Notes: a model not told the origin generated them from the letters alone. A stretch of DNA of 15,120 bases from Bacteroidales bacterium (GCA_017997855.1 JAGOEF010000015.1:1-15120), one strand, 5' to 3'; counted from the stretch's first letter, positions 1 to 8,582 are shown. Numbers and translations: made by a program.

Positions 1-268
1 GATTAACCTTCCGCTACGCTCCAGTACTCAGCATGACAGGGGCGTTTGTCACCCTGAGTAGCGCAGCGGTAATCGAATTTGTCACCCTGAGTAACGAAGC
101 GAAGCGGAGTGCTCATCGAAGGGTGAATCCGAAGACGTTTCTCCCTAACCCCTGCCTATGCTTCGATTAACCTTCCGCTACGCTCCAGTACTCAGCATGA
201 CAGGGGCGGTTGTCACCCTGAGTAACGGAGCGAAGCGGAGTGCTCATCGAAGGGTGAATCCGAAGACG
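1..268. repeat. Cluster of REP-like imperfect repeats in both orientations
   Basis: No credible gene lies here. The stretch is built from one short unit beginning TGTCACCCTGAGTA. Forward copies start at 47, 80 and 211. Reverse-oriented, diverged copies (TGTCATGCTGAGTA on the minus strand) lie at 38-1 and 202-165. Positions 1-60 match 165-224 with one mismatch, and 81-137 match 212-268 with one mismatch, so a block of roughly 150 bp is duplicated in tandem. The reverse copy at 165-202 and the forward copy at 211 pair over about 29 bases with an 8-base spacer, so the transcript could fold into long hairpins. Full forward units also end in AGGGTGA, the complement of the TCACCCT near their start. 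The layout resembles extragenic palindromic (REP/BIME-like) elements. No mobilising gene is visible. Confidence 0.75.
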
Positions 269-314
269 CTCCTCCCTGACCCTTCTGTATTCTGCCTCCT
301 GTCTTCTGACTTCT

Positions 315-352
315 CAAAAACAACAAAGGCTGCCAACGATTGACAGCCTTTT
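315..352 (-). terminator. Rho-independent terminator of the Sel1-repeat gene
   Basis: On the minus strand, 25 bases after the stop codon at 377, the stem AAAGGCTG (352-344 side) pairs with CAGCCTTT (332-325 side) around an 11-base loop. It is followed by a T-rich stretch, GTTGTTTTT. The plus strand also has a T-rich tail (TTTTGTTTGTTT), so the element could work in both directions. Confidence 0.8.
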
Positions 353-376
353 GTTTGTTTGGAAAAAAGAACAGTA

Positions 377-1720
377 CTATTTAATTTTTTCCAGGTCTTT
401 TTTAGCTTGTTCATGACCCTGAGCGGCCGCTTTCGACATCCATTCGCGGGCTTTGTTGGCATCTTTTGGGTAACCAACCCCGGTGCGATAGCAGTTGCCC
501 ATATTATATTGTGCGTCGGCATTTCCCTGATTGGCGGCAATTTCGAACCAGGTAGTGGCTTTTTTCAGGTCTTTTGCAACGCCAATACCTTCGAGATAGA
601 ACGTACCCAGCAGATTTTGTGCGGGAGCATAACCTGCCTGTGCCGATTCAAATAATAACTCGGCTGCTTTTTTGGTATTGATTTTTACTCCTTGTCCCTT
701 TGAATAGCAAACTCCCAAATTATACAGTGCCTGTGGCATTTTGTTTTTCGAAGCTTTGGTGTAAAATTCAAACGCCTTGGCATAGTCAACTTTTGTTCCA
801 TAGCCGTTATAATAGCAATTTCCCAAATTGTTACAGGCATCGAGATTGGCCGCATCGGCTGCTTTTTTGTACCACTCAATAGCTTTGTTGTAGTCCTGGC
901 TGGTGCCCACGCCGTTTTGATAATATTCGCCAACCGAGTTTTGGGCCGGAATATTCCCCTTTTCTGCAGCCCTCAGATACCACTGAAATGCGGTTGTTTC
1001 GCTTTTGGTAACGCCATCACCTTTTTCGTAGCAGGTTGCCAGATAGTATTGGGCATCTTTATCGCCGTTTTCGGCAATCTGGGTATATAGTTCAACGGCT
1101 TTAGCCGAGTTTTGGGCAACCCCTTTACCATAACGGTAAGCATAAGCCTGTTCGGCACGTGCTTTTACATGGCCTTTATCGGCGGCTTTACCGAAGTACT
1201 CCACTGCTTTGGCTTCGTTCTTTAAAATGCCATCTCCATTGTTATAACAGGTGGCCAGCAGGTACATCGATTCAATGTCGTCTTCGTTTTCGACAGCCTT
1301 TTTGAGCCATTTAACGGCCTCTTTCCGGTCTTTCCCCGTACCAATGCCGTTGTAATAGAAATTACCCAGATAACTGTAAGCCTTGTCGAAACTTTGCTCT
1401 CCGGCTTTTAAAATCCACTGGAAGGCTTTCACCGGGTTCTGTGCCGTTCCAGTGCCATTATGGTAACACAGACCCAGATAAAACTGCGAAAAAGCATTGT
1501 CACCCTTTACTGCTTCAGTCAGCAATTTGAAACCCTCTTTTTCGTTCTTTTCGATTTTTGTGCCTGTAAGATAGCAATAGCCCAGTTTCCCCTGTGCATC
1601 AGCACTGCCCTGTGCAGCCTTGTCTTTAAGATCTTTGATGTCGTCGGTGATGTCTTCCTGTTGTGCAAAACCTATCAGACTCATTGCCAGAAGTCCGAAA
1701 ATAAATAGTAATTTTTTCAT
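377..1720 (-). CDS. Exported Sel1-like repeat (SLR) protein
   Basis: The product is 447 residues. Residues 1-19 form a signal peptide (MKK, a hydrophobic core, then GFA before Gln-Gln), so the protein is probably exported to the periplasm. From about residue 41 to the C-terminus there are eleven consecutive 36-residue Sel1 repeats, a TPR-like helical hairpin. Each has the pattern AQ-x2-LG-x-CY-x-NG-x-G and then KA-x3-Y-x-KAA. A short lysine-rich tail follows. SLR arrays form superhelical scaffolds for protein-protein contacts and no enzymatic residues are visible, so an adaptor role is the best inference and the partner is unknown. Most repeats carry a Cys in the first helix (CY-x-NG), an unusual regularity for an exported protein. 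ATG at 1720 is chosen because it places the signal peptide at the N-terminus. The gene stands alone, with a terminator just downstream. Confidence 0.9.
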   Translation of the reverse strand: MKKLLFIFGLLAMSLIGFAQQEDITDDIKDLKDKAAQGSADAQGKLGYCYLTGTKIEKNEKEGFKLLTEAVKGDNAFSQFYLGLCYHNGTGTAQNPVKAFQWILKAGEQSFDKAYSYLGNFYYNGIGTGKDRKEAVKWLKKAVENEDDIESMYLLATCYNNGDGILKNEAKAVEYFGKAADKGHVKARAEQAYAYRYGKGVAQNSAKAVELYTQIAENGDKDAQYYLATCYEKGDGVTKSETTAFQWYLRAAEKGNIPAQNSVGEYYQNGVGTSQDYNKAIEWYKKAADAANLDACNNLGNCYYNGYGTKVDYAKAFEFYTKASKNKMPQALYNLGVCYSKGQGVKINTKKAAELLFESAQAGYAPAQNLLGTFYLEGIGVAKDLKKATTWFEIAANQGNADAQYNMGNCYRTGVGYPKDANKAREWMSKAAAQGHEQAKKDLEKIK

Positions 1721-1781
1721 GGTGTAATTATTAGTTATGGTATTAATTTCAAATAAAATGATTCTAATCGCAACAACCTCA

Positions 1782-1789
1782 CAAATTTA
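1782..1789 (-). promoter_or_regulatory. Candidate Bacteroidota -7 box for the Sel1-repeat gene
   Basis: The minus strand reads TAAATTTG, an exact match to the Bacteroidota -7 consensus TAnnTTTG, 61 bases upstream of the start codon at 1720. I see no clear TTG -33 element about 20 bases upstream, so this is a candidate only. Confidence 0.3.
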
Positions 1790-1913
1790 TAAAAATTCTT
1801 GTTTTGTATTTGTATAAACTTAAAAAAACTTGACTGAATGCAATTAACGAAAATCATACCAAAAACCGAGGTAAGGCTTTTGAACAAATATTATAAGTTA
1901 ATGCTTTTGCAAT

Positions 1914-3230
1914 TTAGGTTTTCACAATTTTCAAGCGCTTCCGACGAAATAAGAACAGGATGAGATAAATGCCGGTAAGAACTCCTAATGCAATTGCCAT
2001 ACCGGTCATTTCCTGTTTGGTGAGGTTCGACAAAAACCAGATAATGGTAATTGATGCCAGCAAGGGAACTACAATACCGCCCGGAATTTTGAAAGTTTTT
2101 TTATTGGCTACCTGCAGATGCCGCAGTTTAATTGCCGAAAGGGCAACGCCCAGATATACGAGCAGCACCGATGCCGATGATAATATGGCCAGCTGTTTAA
2201 ATTCACCGGTTATCGAGAACAGGCATCCCAGTGCCGAGTAAACAATAACTGCCACATAGGGTGTTGCATGTTTTTTGTGAACTTTTGCCAGGGGTTTGAT
2301 GGGTATAACACGATCCACTGCCGAACGAAACAAAACCCGGGGTATGTTGAGTGTGTCGCTGGTAAGATAGCCAAACATCGACACCGACGCTCCGGCAATC
2401 ATTAGCGTGATTCCGGCCGGACCCATCAGCCTTCGGGCCACTTCGGCCAGCGGTGCGTCGGAGAAACCCGCAAAGCTGTTCCCCAGCACTCCCTGAGCCA
2501 CAATCTGAATCGAAATGTAAAACACCAGAATGATGAGGAAACTGAGCAATATGCCCTTCGGAATGGTTTTATGTGCATTTTTGACCTCACCGCTCACACT
2601 CAGGCTGCTCTCAGCTCCCTGAAAAGCAAAGAACAACAGCAGCGACACCTTACCGATGTCGGAAATTGCCGGAGTATTATGCCATAGGAGGTTTTCGGGA
2701 ACAATGGCCGTGGAACCCCACAATACCAGCAACAACAGCGGAGCCAGTTTGGCAATGGTAGTTATGGTAATTAACACAATGCCTTGTTTTACCCCCATAA
2801 TATTTATCATTGTAAACCCCGAAAACAGTGCCACGAAAAAGCAAATGCGAAATGTGCTGTCGCCAAAAACAGGCCATATCGCCGAGAGCATGGTCGCCAT
2901 GGCATTGGCTACCGCTGCGGTTGCCATCAGGCATGCCCCGAATATCAGAAGATTGGCAGCCAGAAAACCAAAGTATTTACCGAAAGCAGCTTCTATATAG
3001 GCATACGCACCGCCGGTTACCGTAATTTTACTCCCTACTTCGGCAAAACAGAGCATAATGATGCTGATGAGGAACCCGCAAAACAGATACGCCAGAATTC
3101 CGGCCGCTCCCAAACCCGCCGCTACCAATGCCGGCAGAACAAATATCCCGGAACCTATAACCACATTGACAATATTGGCGGTAATCCCCCAAAGACCTAC
3201 TTCGCGGCGTAATCCTTCGTTTGTAAGCAT
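1914..3230 (-). CDS. APC-family amino acid permease
   Basis: This is a 438-residue inner-membrane protein with about 12 hydrophobic segments, the usual length for the amino acid-polyamine-organocation (APC) family. The first membrane segment holds the substrate-binding signature GSGIF at residues 26-30. The segment near residues 200-225 has FAFQGAESS followed by SGEVKNAHKTIPKGI, matching the conserved TM6-loop region of the family, where the FxGxE stretch and the (R/K)xIP motif lie. The C-terminus is short and basic. The family moves amino acids or polyamines by proton or sodium symport or by antiport. The sequence does not reveal the substrate, and no decarboxylase or amidase gene sits beside it to suggest one. 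ATG at 3230 is used. The 3' spacer before the Sel1-repeat gene has no obvious terminator, so read-through into that gene is possible. Confidence 0.9.
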   Translation of the reverse strand: MLTNEGLRREVGLWGITANIVNVVIGSGIFVLPALVAAGLGAAGILAYLFCGFLISIIMLCFAEVGSKITVTGGAYAYIEAAFGKYFGFLAANLLIFGACLMATAAVANAMATMLSAIWPVFGDSTFRICFFVALFSGFTMINIMGVKQGIVLITITTIAKLAPLLLLVLWGSTAIVPENLLWHNTPAISDIGKVSLLLFFAFQGAESSLSVSGEVKNAHKTIPKGILLSFLIILVFYISIQIVAQGVLGNSFAGFSDAPLAEVARRLMGPAGITLMIAGASVSMFGYLTSDTLNIPRVLFRSAVDRVIPIKPLAKVHKKHATPYVAVIVYSALGCLFSITGEFKQLAILSSASVLLVYLGVALSAIKLRHLQVANKKTFKIPGGIVVPLLASITIIWFLSNLTKQEMTGMAIALGVLTGIYLILFLFRRKRLKIVKT

Positions 3231-3352
3231 GTTTTGTTCAAAAAGGAGTTAAGTTCGATAACAAATCCAATGAGTAAAATTAATTAATAATTTGTAATTC
3301 ATCAAGTGCCTAACTTAATTGGGTCCCAACAAATTCTGAAATCATTACAATT

Positions 3353-3778
3353 TCAGGCATTATATTTTTTTAGTTTCTCTTTGAGAAAATCAACACTTAA
3401 CCAATTCCCGAACGAGAAAGTGGTTTCGTTTTTTCTCAGGAACTCATACATCGCCAGACTTTGCTCGTATAGTAGTTTTTTGTCGGCAGCATCATCGGGC
3501 ATATTGTCGGCTACCATCATAATCAAATCAGCCAGAAGCGAGATGCTTTCGTCGCTGGCACCTTTGTCGGTTTTCAGCATTTCGGCAAAACCTGACTTCG
3601 GGCTGGCAGCAATTGTTTTTGTGTTGAGGCTGAGTTCGTTTTGCAGAACACGGTCAATTTCGGCAAGGGTATCAGCAGGTATCTTCTTTTGTGGTAACCC
3701 CAGTATCGATGCCAGTAGTTTTGCAAGCACCAGGCCAAGTTGATCGATTTGTCTTTTCAGGTAATCGCTTTGCTCCAT
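3353..3778 (-). CDS. Small uncharacterised cytosolic protein
   Basis: I do not firmly recognise this protein. ATG at 3778 gives 141 residues beginning MEQSDYLKRQIDQLG. The frame stays open to a TTG at 3811, but ATG is preferred and the 11 extra residues look unlike a natural N-terminus. The protein appears wholly alpha-helical. An amphipathic N-terminal helix (RQIDQLGLVLAKLLASILGL) is followed by a KIPADTLAEIDRVL segment, a central acidic helix, and a C-terminal helix ending FLKEKLKKYNA. There is no signal peptide or membrane segment, and no Cys. The N-terminal pattern resembles short helical families of the DUF6483 kind, which is a weak impression from memory. The gene is transcribed alone, between the permease and the divergent T9SS cargo gene. 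Confidence 0.7.
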   Translation of the reverse strand: MEQSDYLKRQIDQLGLVLAKLLASILGLPQKKIPADTLAEIDRVLQNELSLNTKTIAASPKSGFAEMLKTDKGASDESISLLADLIMMVADNMPDDAADKKLLYEQSLAMYEFLRKNETTFSFGNWLSVDFLKEKLKKYNA

Positions 3779-3876
3779 ATCAATTTTTGATGTGTATGTT
3801 ACAACCTGCAATTTAGCTATTCATAGAGTATTTTTTTTAACTCACTGATAAATGTTTTAAAAATTGCAGACAGCTA

Positions 3877-3907
3877 TTGTCATTAAGCAACTGAACACGA
3901 AAATTTG
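3877..3907 (+). promoter_or_regulatory. Candidate promoter of the T9SS cargo gene
   Basis: TTG at 3877-3879 lies 20 bases before AAAATTTG (3900-3907), one base from the Bacteroidota -7 consensus TAnnTTTG, in the usual TTG-N20 geometry. It would give a leader of about 25 bases before ATG 3937. The match is imperfect. Confidence 0.3.
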
Positions 3908-3936
3908 CGTCATTTGATTGTTTAATATACCGCATT

Positions 3937-6690
3937 ATGAATAAAACATTTTGTTTGTTTCTTGCTGTCTTCCTGAGCTATATGGTTTGCGGACAGAATT
4001 TTACCCAGGTGTATTCCGACAACAATGGGAATACCTACACCGGAGCACTCAACCGTATTGAAACTGATGCACTGGGAAATGTGTATAATTCAACCACATA
4101 TTCAAACGCACCAATTACAATAGGTGATATTACCTTCCCGATTCAGGGGAATCTCTGTTCGGTAATAATAAAGCGCGATGCTGAAGGTACATTGCTTTGG
4201 GCGAGGTCGCTGGCTTGCGGTTATACAGCCCTGGTAAGCGATTTGTATGCCGATAGCGAAGGAAACCTGTATGTAACCGGATTTTTTGGAAATCCGCAAA
4301 CAGTATCAACGCTTAATTCAACTCCTTTTGAACTCGAAGGTGCAGTTGGAATGAGTTTTTTCCTTTTAAAGTACAATCCTGCCGGCGAGATATTATGGTC
4401 AAGATCGGGGCTGGTGGGTACTACCGGAGGCGATTTTTCGTCCGATTTATTTCATGTGGCCGGAAACAATGCAGGGCAAATAGCAATTTGCGCCCCATTT
4501 AAAAATGTGGGAGTCCAGACAATCGGCGGAACCCAGATATCGACCAGCAATGCCAATATGTTTATTGCAGGACTTAGTGATGGGGGAGATTGGCAGTTTG
4601 TCAACCCGATAGGGACCTCAACAAATACTTACATAGGATTTTCTATTGATGTTGCCGATAATGGTGATGTGTTTTGCGCCGGTAGTTTTAAAGGAACTCT
4701 CTCGCTGGGCTTAGCTGGCACACTCGATAACAATTCCTCGTCGACTCACGAATTTATTTTCAAATCAGATTTCGGCGGAACATATCAGTGGGCTTATTCT
4801 TTTCCGTTCGACACATACTGGGGTAATCAGGTTGTGTGTTCGGGGAATGATGCCGTGCTTTTTGGCAGTTACTCGGGAACTGTTAATTTTCTGGGGACTG
4901 AACTTACATCTCCGCAACAGGTGTTTAGTACCTATGCTACAAAATTCAGCAACCCGGGAGATGTGGTTTGGGCAAGCAGCTATGGTACTGAGCAGACTAC
5001 TTTTTTCAGGGCTTGTGATGCCGGAGATGGTTTTTATATTTTTGGGAATACGGCAGCGTGGGTTAATTCAAATACTTTTGGGTCGTACGAGTTGGTATAT
5101 TCTAATACATTGCCGCCCGAAAATACACTTACGGCCATCGATTACCTGATTCGTACCGATGCTGAAGGAAATGTCATGCATGGAGCTGCTTGTAGTTTTG
5201 CATTTAATACCCTGAATTGCGAAGACCTTGCTTCGGGAATCGAAAATGCATATATTACCGGAAATGTTGGGCAGCAGGCTGCTTTTGGGCATTATACCCT
5301 CATTGCAGCACAAACCAACGGCTCTAATTATATAGCCCGGTTTTCGGAGGACAATAATTTTATTTCCGGGAAATCGTTTTTCGACATGAACCTGAATGGG
5401 TTATTCGATAATGGCGAAGATATGGCCCCGGTAATTTTAAAACTGGAATCTGAATCACAGGATGCCTTTGTGTGTGTTTCGGATGATTTTCTGATTGGGA
5501 CTGGCACCGGCGAGTACCATATTTTTCCGGTTCAGATTCCGCTATATTATTCATTGATTACTGCAGATTATACTGTTGATTTTGGCCAGGAAACCGGACA
5601 GACCAGCTTTGGCAACGATTTTGTTTTTCAGCCTGAGCCCGATATGAATGACCTCGTGGTTGATGCAACAGCAGACGCTTTCCGCCCGGGCTTTGATGCA
5701 ATAGTGTGGGTTCATCTACGTAATGCAGGAACTACTCCCCAAATCGGGAATATTCATTTTACAATAAGCCACCCTGACGTTGAAATAACAGATGTTTACC
5801 CTGAAGTTAGCGTTGACGAGCCTTCCGAAATTGAATTGCCTTTCGATCTTCAACCCATGCAACAGGTTCAGTATCGTATTACTTGTCATGTGGATGCAGG
5901 TGCTCCGCTGGCATCTCAGGTTCTTGCGGTAGCTGCAACCCCATCCGATTCTGATGAAACACCCCTGAACAATAGCGACACACTGGCAATTACAATCACG
6001 GGTTCATATGACCCCAACGACAAACTGGCTGACCCCGGCGATTATATTTATCCCGACTTTATCGCAGCAAACCACGCTATTGAGTACACTGTACGCTTTC
6101 AGAATACCGGCAACGATACGGCTTTTACCGTAGCCGTTGTCGACACGTTGAGCGAGAAACTTGATCTATCGAGCTTTGAACCGGTTTCGTTTTCGCACCC
6201 GGTGCAAATTACTATGCATGATCATGTGATTTGGTTCCGTTTTAATAATATTAACCTGCCCGACGAAAACACCAACGAAGCAGCAAGCCATGGTTATGTA
6301 AAATTTCGTATCCGTCCGTCCGGCGATATTGCGTTTGGTGATATAATCAGCAATATTGCCCGTATATATTTCGATTACAACATAGCAGTGATGACCAATG
6401 AGACACTGGTTGAATATGCCGATTACTCCTGGAATAGCCCGATTAACCAATTGGAGACAATTAAAATCTGGCCAAATCCGGTCAGTGATGGATTGTTTTA
6501 TCTCGAATCCGGAGATGGCTTAATTCGCTGTGATATAATTTCGTGCGATGGAAGATTGTTGTATTCGCAGCCATGCCATGGGGAAAGAGAAATTTTGGTT
6601 CATCCGGGGCATATCAGCAATGGTTTTTACATTGTACAGGTGTTAACAAAATCGGGCATACAAAGCACGGTATTGCATTTTACGAAATAG
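3937..6690 (+). CDS. Secreted T9SS type A sorting-domain protein with beta-propeller-like repeats
   Basis: The product is 917 residues. Residues 1-19 are a signal peptide ending before Gln-Asn, for Sec export. Residues from about 25 to 470 contain repeated strands of the form DSEGNLYVTGFF, DNGDVFCAGSF and GNDAVLFGSYSG, typical of SBBP-like beta-propeller repeats. A short FDMNLNGLFDNGED segment at 482-495 resembles the start of a Cna-B/SdrD-like module. Residues from about 565 to 830 form beta-sandwich domains, including GSYDPNDK at 689-696, the hallmark of the DUF7619/DUF11-like module common in Bacteroidota surface proteins. Residues 839-917 are the T9SS type A sorting domain (IKIWPNPVSDG, then NGFYIVQVLTKSG), which would direct transport across the outer membrane and surface anchoring or release. 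No catalytic residues are evident, so an adhesin or surface-structural role is inferred. The gene has its own leader and ends at a shared terminator. Confidence 0.9.
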   Translation: MNKTFCLFLAVFLSYMVCGQNFTQVYSDNNGNTYTGALNRIETDALGNVYNSTTYSNAPITIGDITFPIQGNLCSVIIKRDAEGTLLWARSLACGYTALVSDLYADSEGNLYVTGFFGNPQTVSTLNSTPFELEGAVGMSFFLLKYNPAGEILWSRSGLVGTTGGDFSSDLFHVAGNNAGQIAICAPFKNVGVQTIGGTQISTSNANMFIAGLSDGGDWQFVNPIGTSTNTYIGFSIDVADNGDVFCAGSFKGTLSLGLAGTLDNNSSSTHEFIFKSDFGGTYQWAYSFPFDTYWGNQVVCSGNDAVLFGSYSGTVNFLGTELTSPQQVFSTYATKFSNPGDVVWASSYGTEQTTFFRACDAGDGFYIFGNTAAWVNSNTFGSYELVYSNTLPPENTLTAIDYLIRTDAEGNVMHGAACSFAFNTLNCEDLASGIENAYITGNVGQQAAFGHYTLIAAQTNGSNYIARFSEDNNFISGKSFFDMNLNGLFDNGEDMAPVILKLESESQDAFVCVSDDFLIGTGTGEYHIFPVQIPLYYSLITADYTVDFGQETGQTSFGNDFVFQPEPDMNDLVVDATADAFRPGFDAIVWVHLRNAGTTPQIGNIHFTISHPDVEITDVYPEVSVDEPSEIELPFDLQPMQQVQYRITCHVDAGAPLASQVLAVAATPSDSDETPLNNSDTLAITITGSYDPNDKLADPGDYIYPDFIAANHAIEYTVRFQNTGNDTAFTVAVVDTLSEKLDLSSFEPVSFSHPVQITMHDHVIWFRFNNINLPDENTNEAASHGYVKFRIRPSGDIAFGDIISNIARIYFDYNIAVMTNETLVEYADYSWNSPINQLETIKIWPNPVSDGLFYLESGDGLIRCDIISCDGRLLYSQPCHGEREILVHPGHISNGFYIVQVLTKSGIQSTVLHFTK

Positions 6691-6722
6691 ATTTTGCAGT
6701 AAGATAATGGCATAGCCATAAA

Positions 6723-6752
6723 AAAAAAGCGCCCCGAATGGAGCGCTTTTTT
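6723..6752. terminator. Bidirectional terminator between the T9SS cargo gene and hydA
   Basis: AAAAAAGCGC at 6723-6732 pairs with GCGCTTTTTT at 6743-6752. The inner CC/GG pairs leave small mismatches and a GAAT loop. Runs of A before and T after give each strand a U-tract. It lies 32 bases after the plus-strand stop and 11 bases beyond the hydA stop, serving two convergent transcripts. Confidence 0.9.
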
Positions 6753-6763
6753 CATGAAATCAC

Positions 6764-8557
6764 TTAGTAACTTTTACGTGGGTGATAGTGTGTGTGTAGC
6801 AGTTCATGCGATTTATGACTGTTCGGATGACCCAGGAATTCTTCATAAATGGCAACTACTTCGGGATTTTCGTGTGATTTACGGAGTACCATATTGGTAT
6901 CTTCGTCGTAAATAGCTTCCATACGTTTGCGACGGATGGTTTCGTTGGTAGGTATGGGTTGACCGCCACCGCCTAAGCAACCGCCCGGACAAGCCATTAC
7001 TTCGATGAAGTGATAGCTGACCTTGCCTTCGCTTACAGCTTTCATCAGTTTGTTGGCGTTAGTCAGACCATGGGCAATAGCGCAACTGAGTTCAGCACCT
7101 TCGAGGAAACTCCATTCGGGTTTTACTCCGGTTATCTGAACTTTGGCTTCTTTGATTCCGTCGAAACCACGAACAGGAACGATATCAAGGTTCTGGAAGG
7201 GAACAGGACGTCCGGTTACGATTTCGTAAGCAGTACGCAATGCAGCTTCCATTACACCGCCGGTAGCACCGAAAATAACAGCAGCACCGGTTGAATTACC
7301 CATGATGCTATCGTAGTTTTCGTCGGGAAGTTCGTTGAAGTCAACACCTGCCTGACGAATCATCATAGCGAGTTCGCGTGTGGTGAGTACATAATCAACA
7401 TCCTGATATCCGCTCGAACGCATTTCGGGACGATTGGCTTCAAACTTTTTCGCTGTACAGGGCATGATAGAAACAGAAACCACGCGGTCGGCTTTCAGTC
7501 CTTTTTTCTGAGCGTAGAAAGTTTTTGCCAGGGCACCAAACATCTGTTGCGGCGATTTGCATGTAGACAAATTGTCTAACAGGTTGGGGAATTTGTGCTC
7601 GATGAATTTAATCCATCCCGGCGAACATGAAGTCATCATCGGAAGTGCAGTATTGGTGTCCTGCTCAACCAGAACTTTTTTCAGACGGGTGAGTAATTCG
7701 GTACCTTCTTCCATAATGGTAAGGTCAGCGGTGAAATCAGTATCGAGAACCGAATCGAAACCTATACGTTTTAGTGCTGAAACCATTTTACCGGTTACAC
7801 GATGTCCTGGTTCCAGATCAAGGTCTTCGCCAAGTCCAACACGAACAGCGGGAGCGGTTTGAACTACCACATGCAGATAGGGGTCGTTGATGCAATCCCA
7901 TACCTGATCGATATAGTTCTTTTCAACCAAAGCTCCGGTCGGACAGCGATTAACGCATTGACCGCAGTTGGTACATACCACTGAATGCATGGGTTTTTCG
8001 AAGAAAGTCGAAATTTTCTGATGATCGCCTTTGTAACCTACTGCAAGGGCACTTACGTGTTGCAGTTCGGCACAGGTGCGAACGCAGCGCTGACAACGGA
8101 TACATTTGCTGTCGTCTTTAATAATGGCCGGTGAAAGGTTGTCGATGGTGTAGCCCTTGTCGAGAATCAGTTTCATGTAGTTGTTTTCGTTCACACGATA
8201 CTCGTGAGCCAGTTCCTGAAGTTCGCATTTGCCGTTTTTGTAGCAATTGGTACATTCCGAATTGTGTTCCGACAACAACAGTTCGATGATGTTTTTGCGG
8301 GCTGTACGTACTTTAGCACTGTTGGTGTAAATTTCCATTCCTTCGGCTACCGGAGTGGCGCATGCTGCTGCCAAAGCCCTTGCACCTTTCTGTTCAACCA
8401 CGCATACACGACAGTTTCCTGCAACGCAGAGGTCGGGATGATGGCATAAGGTAGGAACCCTGAAATTTAGTTTTTTGGCTGCATCCAGAATGGTCGAGCC
8501 CTCTTCAACGCTTACAGGGATATCGTTTATCTTAAGATTTACTTCGTATTTTGCCAT
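6764..8557 (-). CDS. hydA: [FeFe] hydrogenase catalytic subunit HydA, NADH-dependent group
   Basis: This 597-residue catalytic subunit reduces protons to H2 with electrons from HydB and HydC. Domains in order: an N-terminal [2Fe-2S] ferredoxin (Cys38, 49, 52, 66); a His-Cys3 [4Fe-4S] site (His98, Cys102, 105, 111); a 2x[4Fe-4S] domain (Cys152, 155, 158, 162 and Cys195, 198, 201, 205); the H-cluster domain from about 220; and a small-subunit tail to the end. H-cluster loops are TSCSPGW (309-315), MPCTAKKFE (365-373) and EVMACPGGC (519-527). The first loop has Ser312 where the textbook motif has a second Cys. The His-rich tail (SHKSHELLHTHYH) is normal for the family. ATG at 8557 is chosen, 25 bases after the hydB stop; an in-frame start at 8617 would run back into hydB and add 20 residues before the ferredoxin fold. 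It is last in hydC-hydB-hydA. The maturases HydE, HydF and HydG, needed for activity, are not in the window. Confidence 0.95.
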   Translation of the reverse strand: MAKYEVNLKINDIPVSVEEGSTILDAAKKLNFRVPTLCHHPDLCVAGNCRVCVVEQKGARALAAACATPVAEGMEIYTNSAKVRTARKNIIELLLSEHNSECTNCYKNGKCELQELAHEYRVNENNYMKLILDKGYTIDNLSPAIIKDDSKCIRCQRCVRTCAELQHVSALAVGYKGDHQKISTFFEKPMHSVVCTNCGQCVNRCPTGALVEKNYIDQVWDCINDPYLHVVVQTAPAVRVGLGEDLDLEPGHRVTGKMVSALKRIGFDSVLDTDFTADLTIMEEGTELLTRLKKVLVEQDTNTALPMMTSCSPGWIKFIEHKFPNLLDNLSTCKSPQQMFGALAKTFYAQKKGLKADRVVSVSIMPCTAKKFEANRPEMRSSGYQDVDYVLTTRELAMMIRQAGVDFNELPDENYDSIMGNSTGAAVIFGATGGVMEAALRTAYEIVTGRPVPFQNLDIVPVRGFDGIKEAKVQITGVKPEWSFLEGAELSCAIAHGLTNANKLMKAVSEGKVSYHFIEVMACPGGCLGGGGQPIPTNETIRRKRMEAIYDEDTNMVLRKSHENPEVVAIYEEFLGHPNSHKSHELLHTHYHPRKSY

Positions 8558-8582
8558 TGTTTTATCTTGTTTTATTATTGAA

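Noticed and set aside
1..268. Possible CRISPR array
   Set aside because: The repeats occur in both orientations with irregular spacing and diverged copies, and no cas gene is nearby.
158..343. Open frame of 61 codons on the plus strand inside the repeat cluster
   Set aside because: It is made of the REP-like repeat sequence read in one frame, resembles no protein and runs into the terminator hairpin.
2656..3252. Several overlapping plus-strand open frames opposite the permease gene
   Set aside because: They lie antisense to a clear 12-segment membrane protein, have unnatural composition and are shadows of its codon use.
3319..3329. TTGGGTCCCAA palindrome as a terminator for the small protein
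   Set aside because: The arms meet with a single central base, so no RNA hairpin loop can form, and there is no T-tract.
6764..6840. His-rich C-terminal tail of HydA as a metal-binding novelty
   Set aside because: The SHK-x-HELLHTHY ending is a normal conserved feature of the hydrogenase small-subunit domain.
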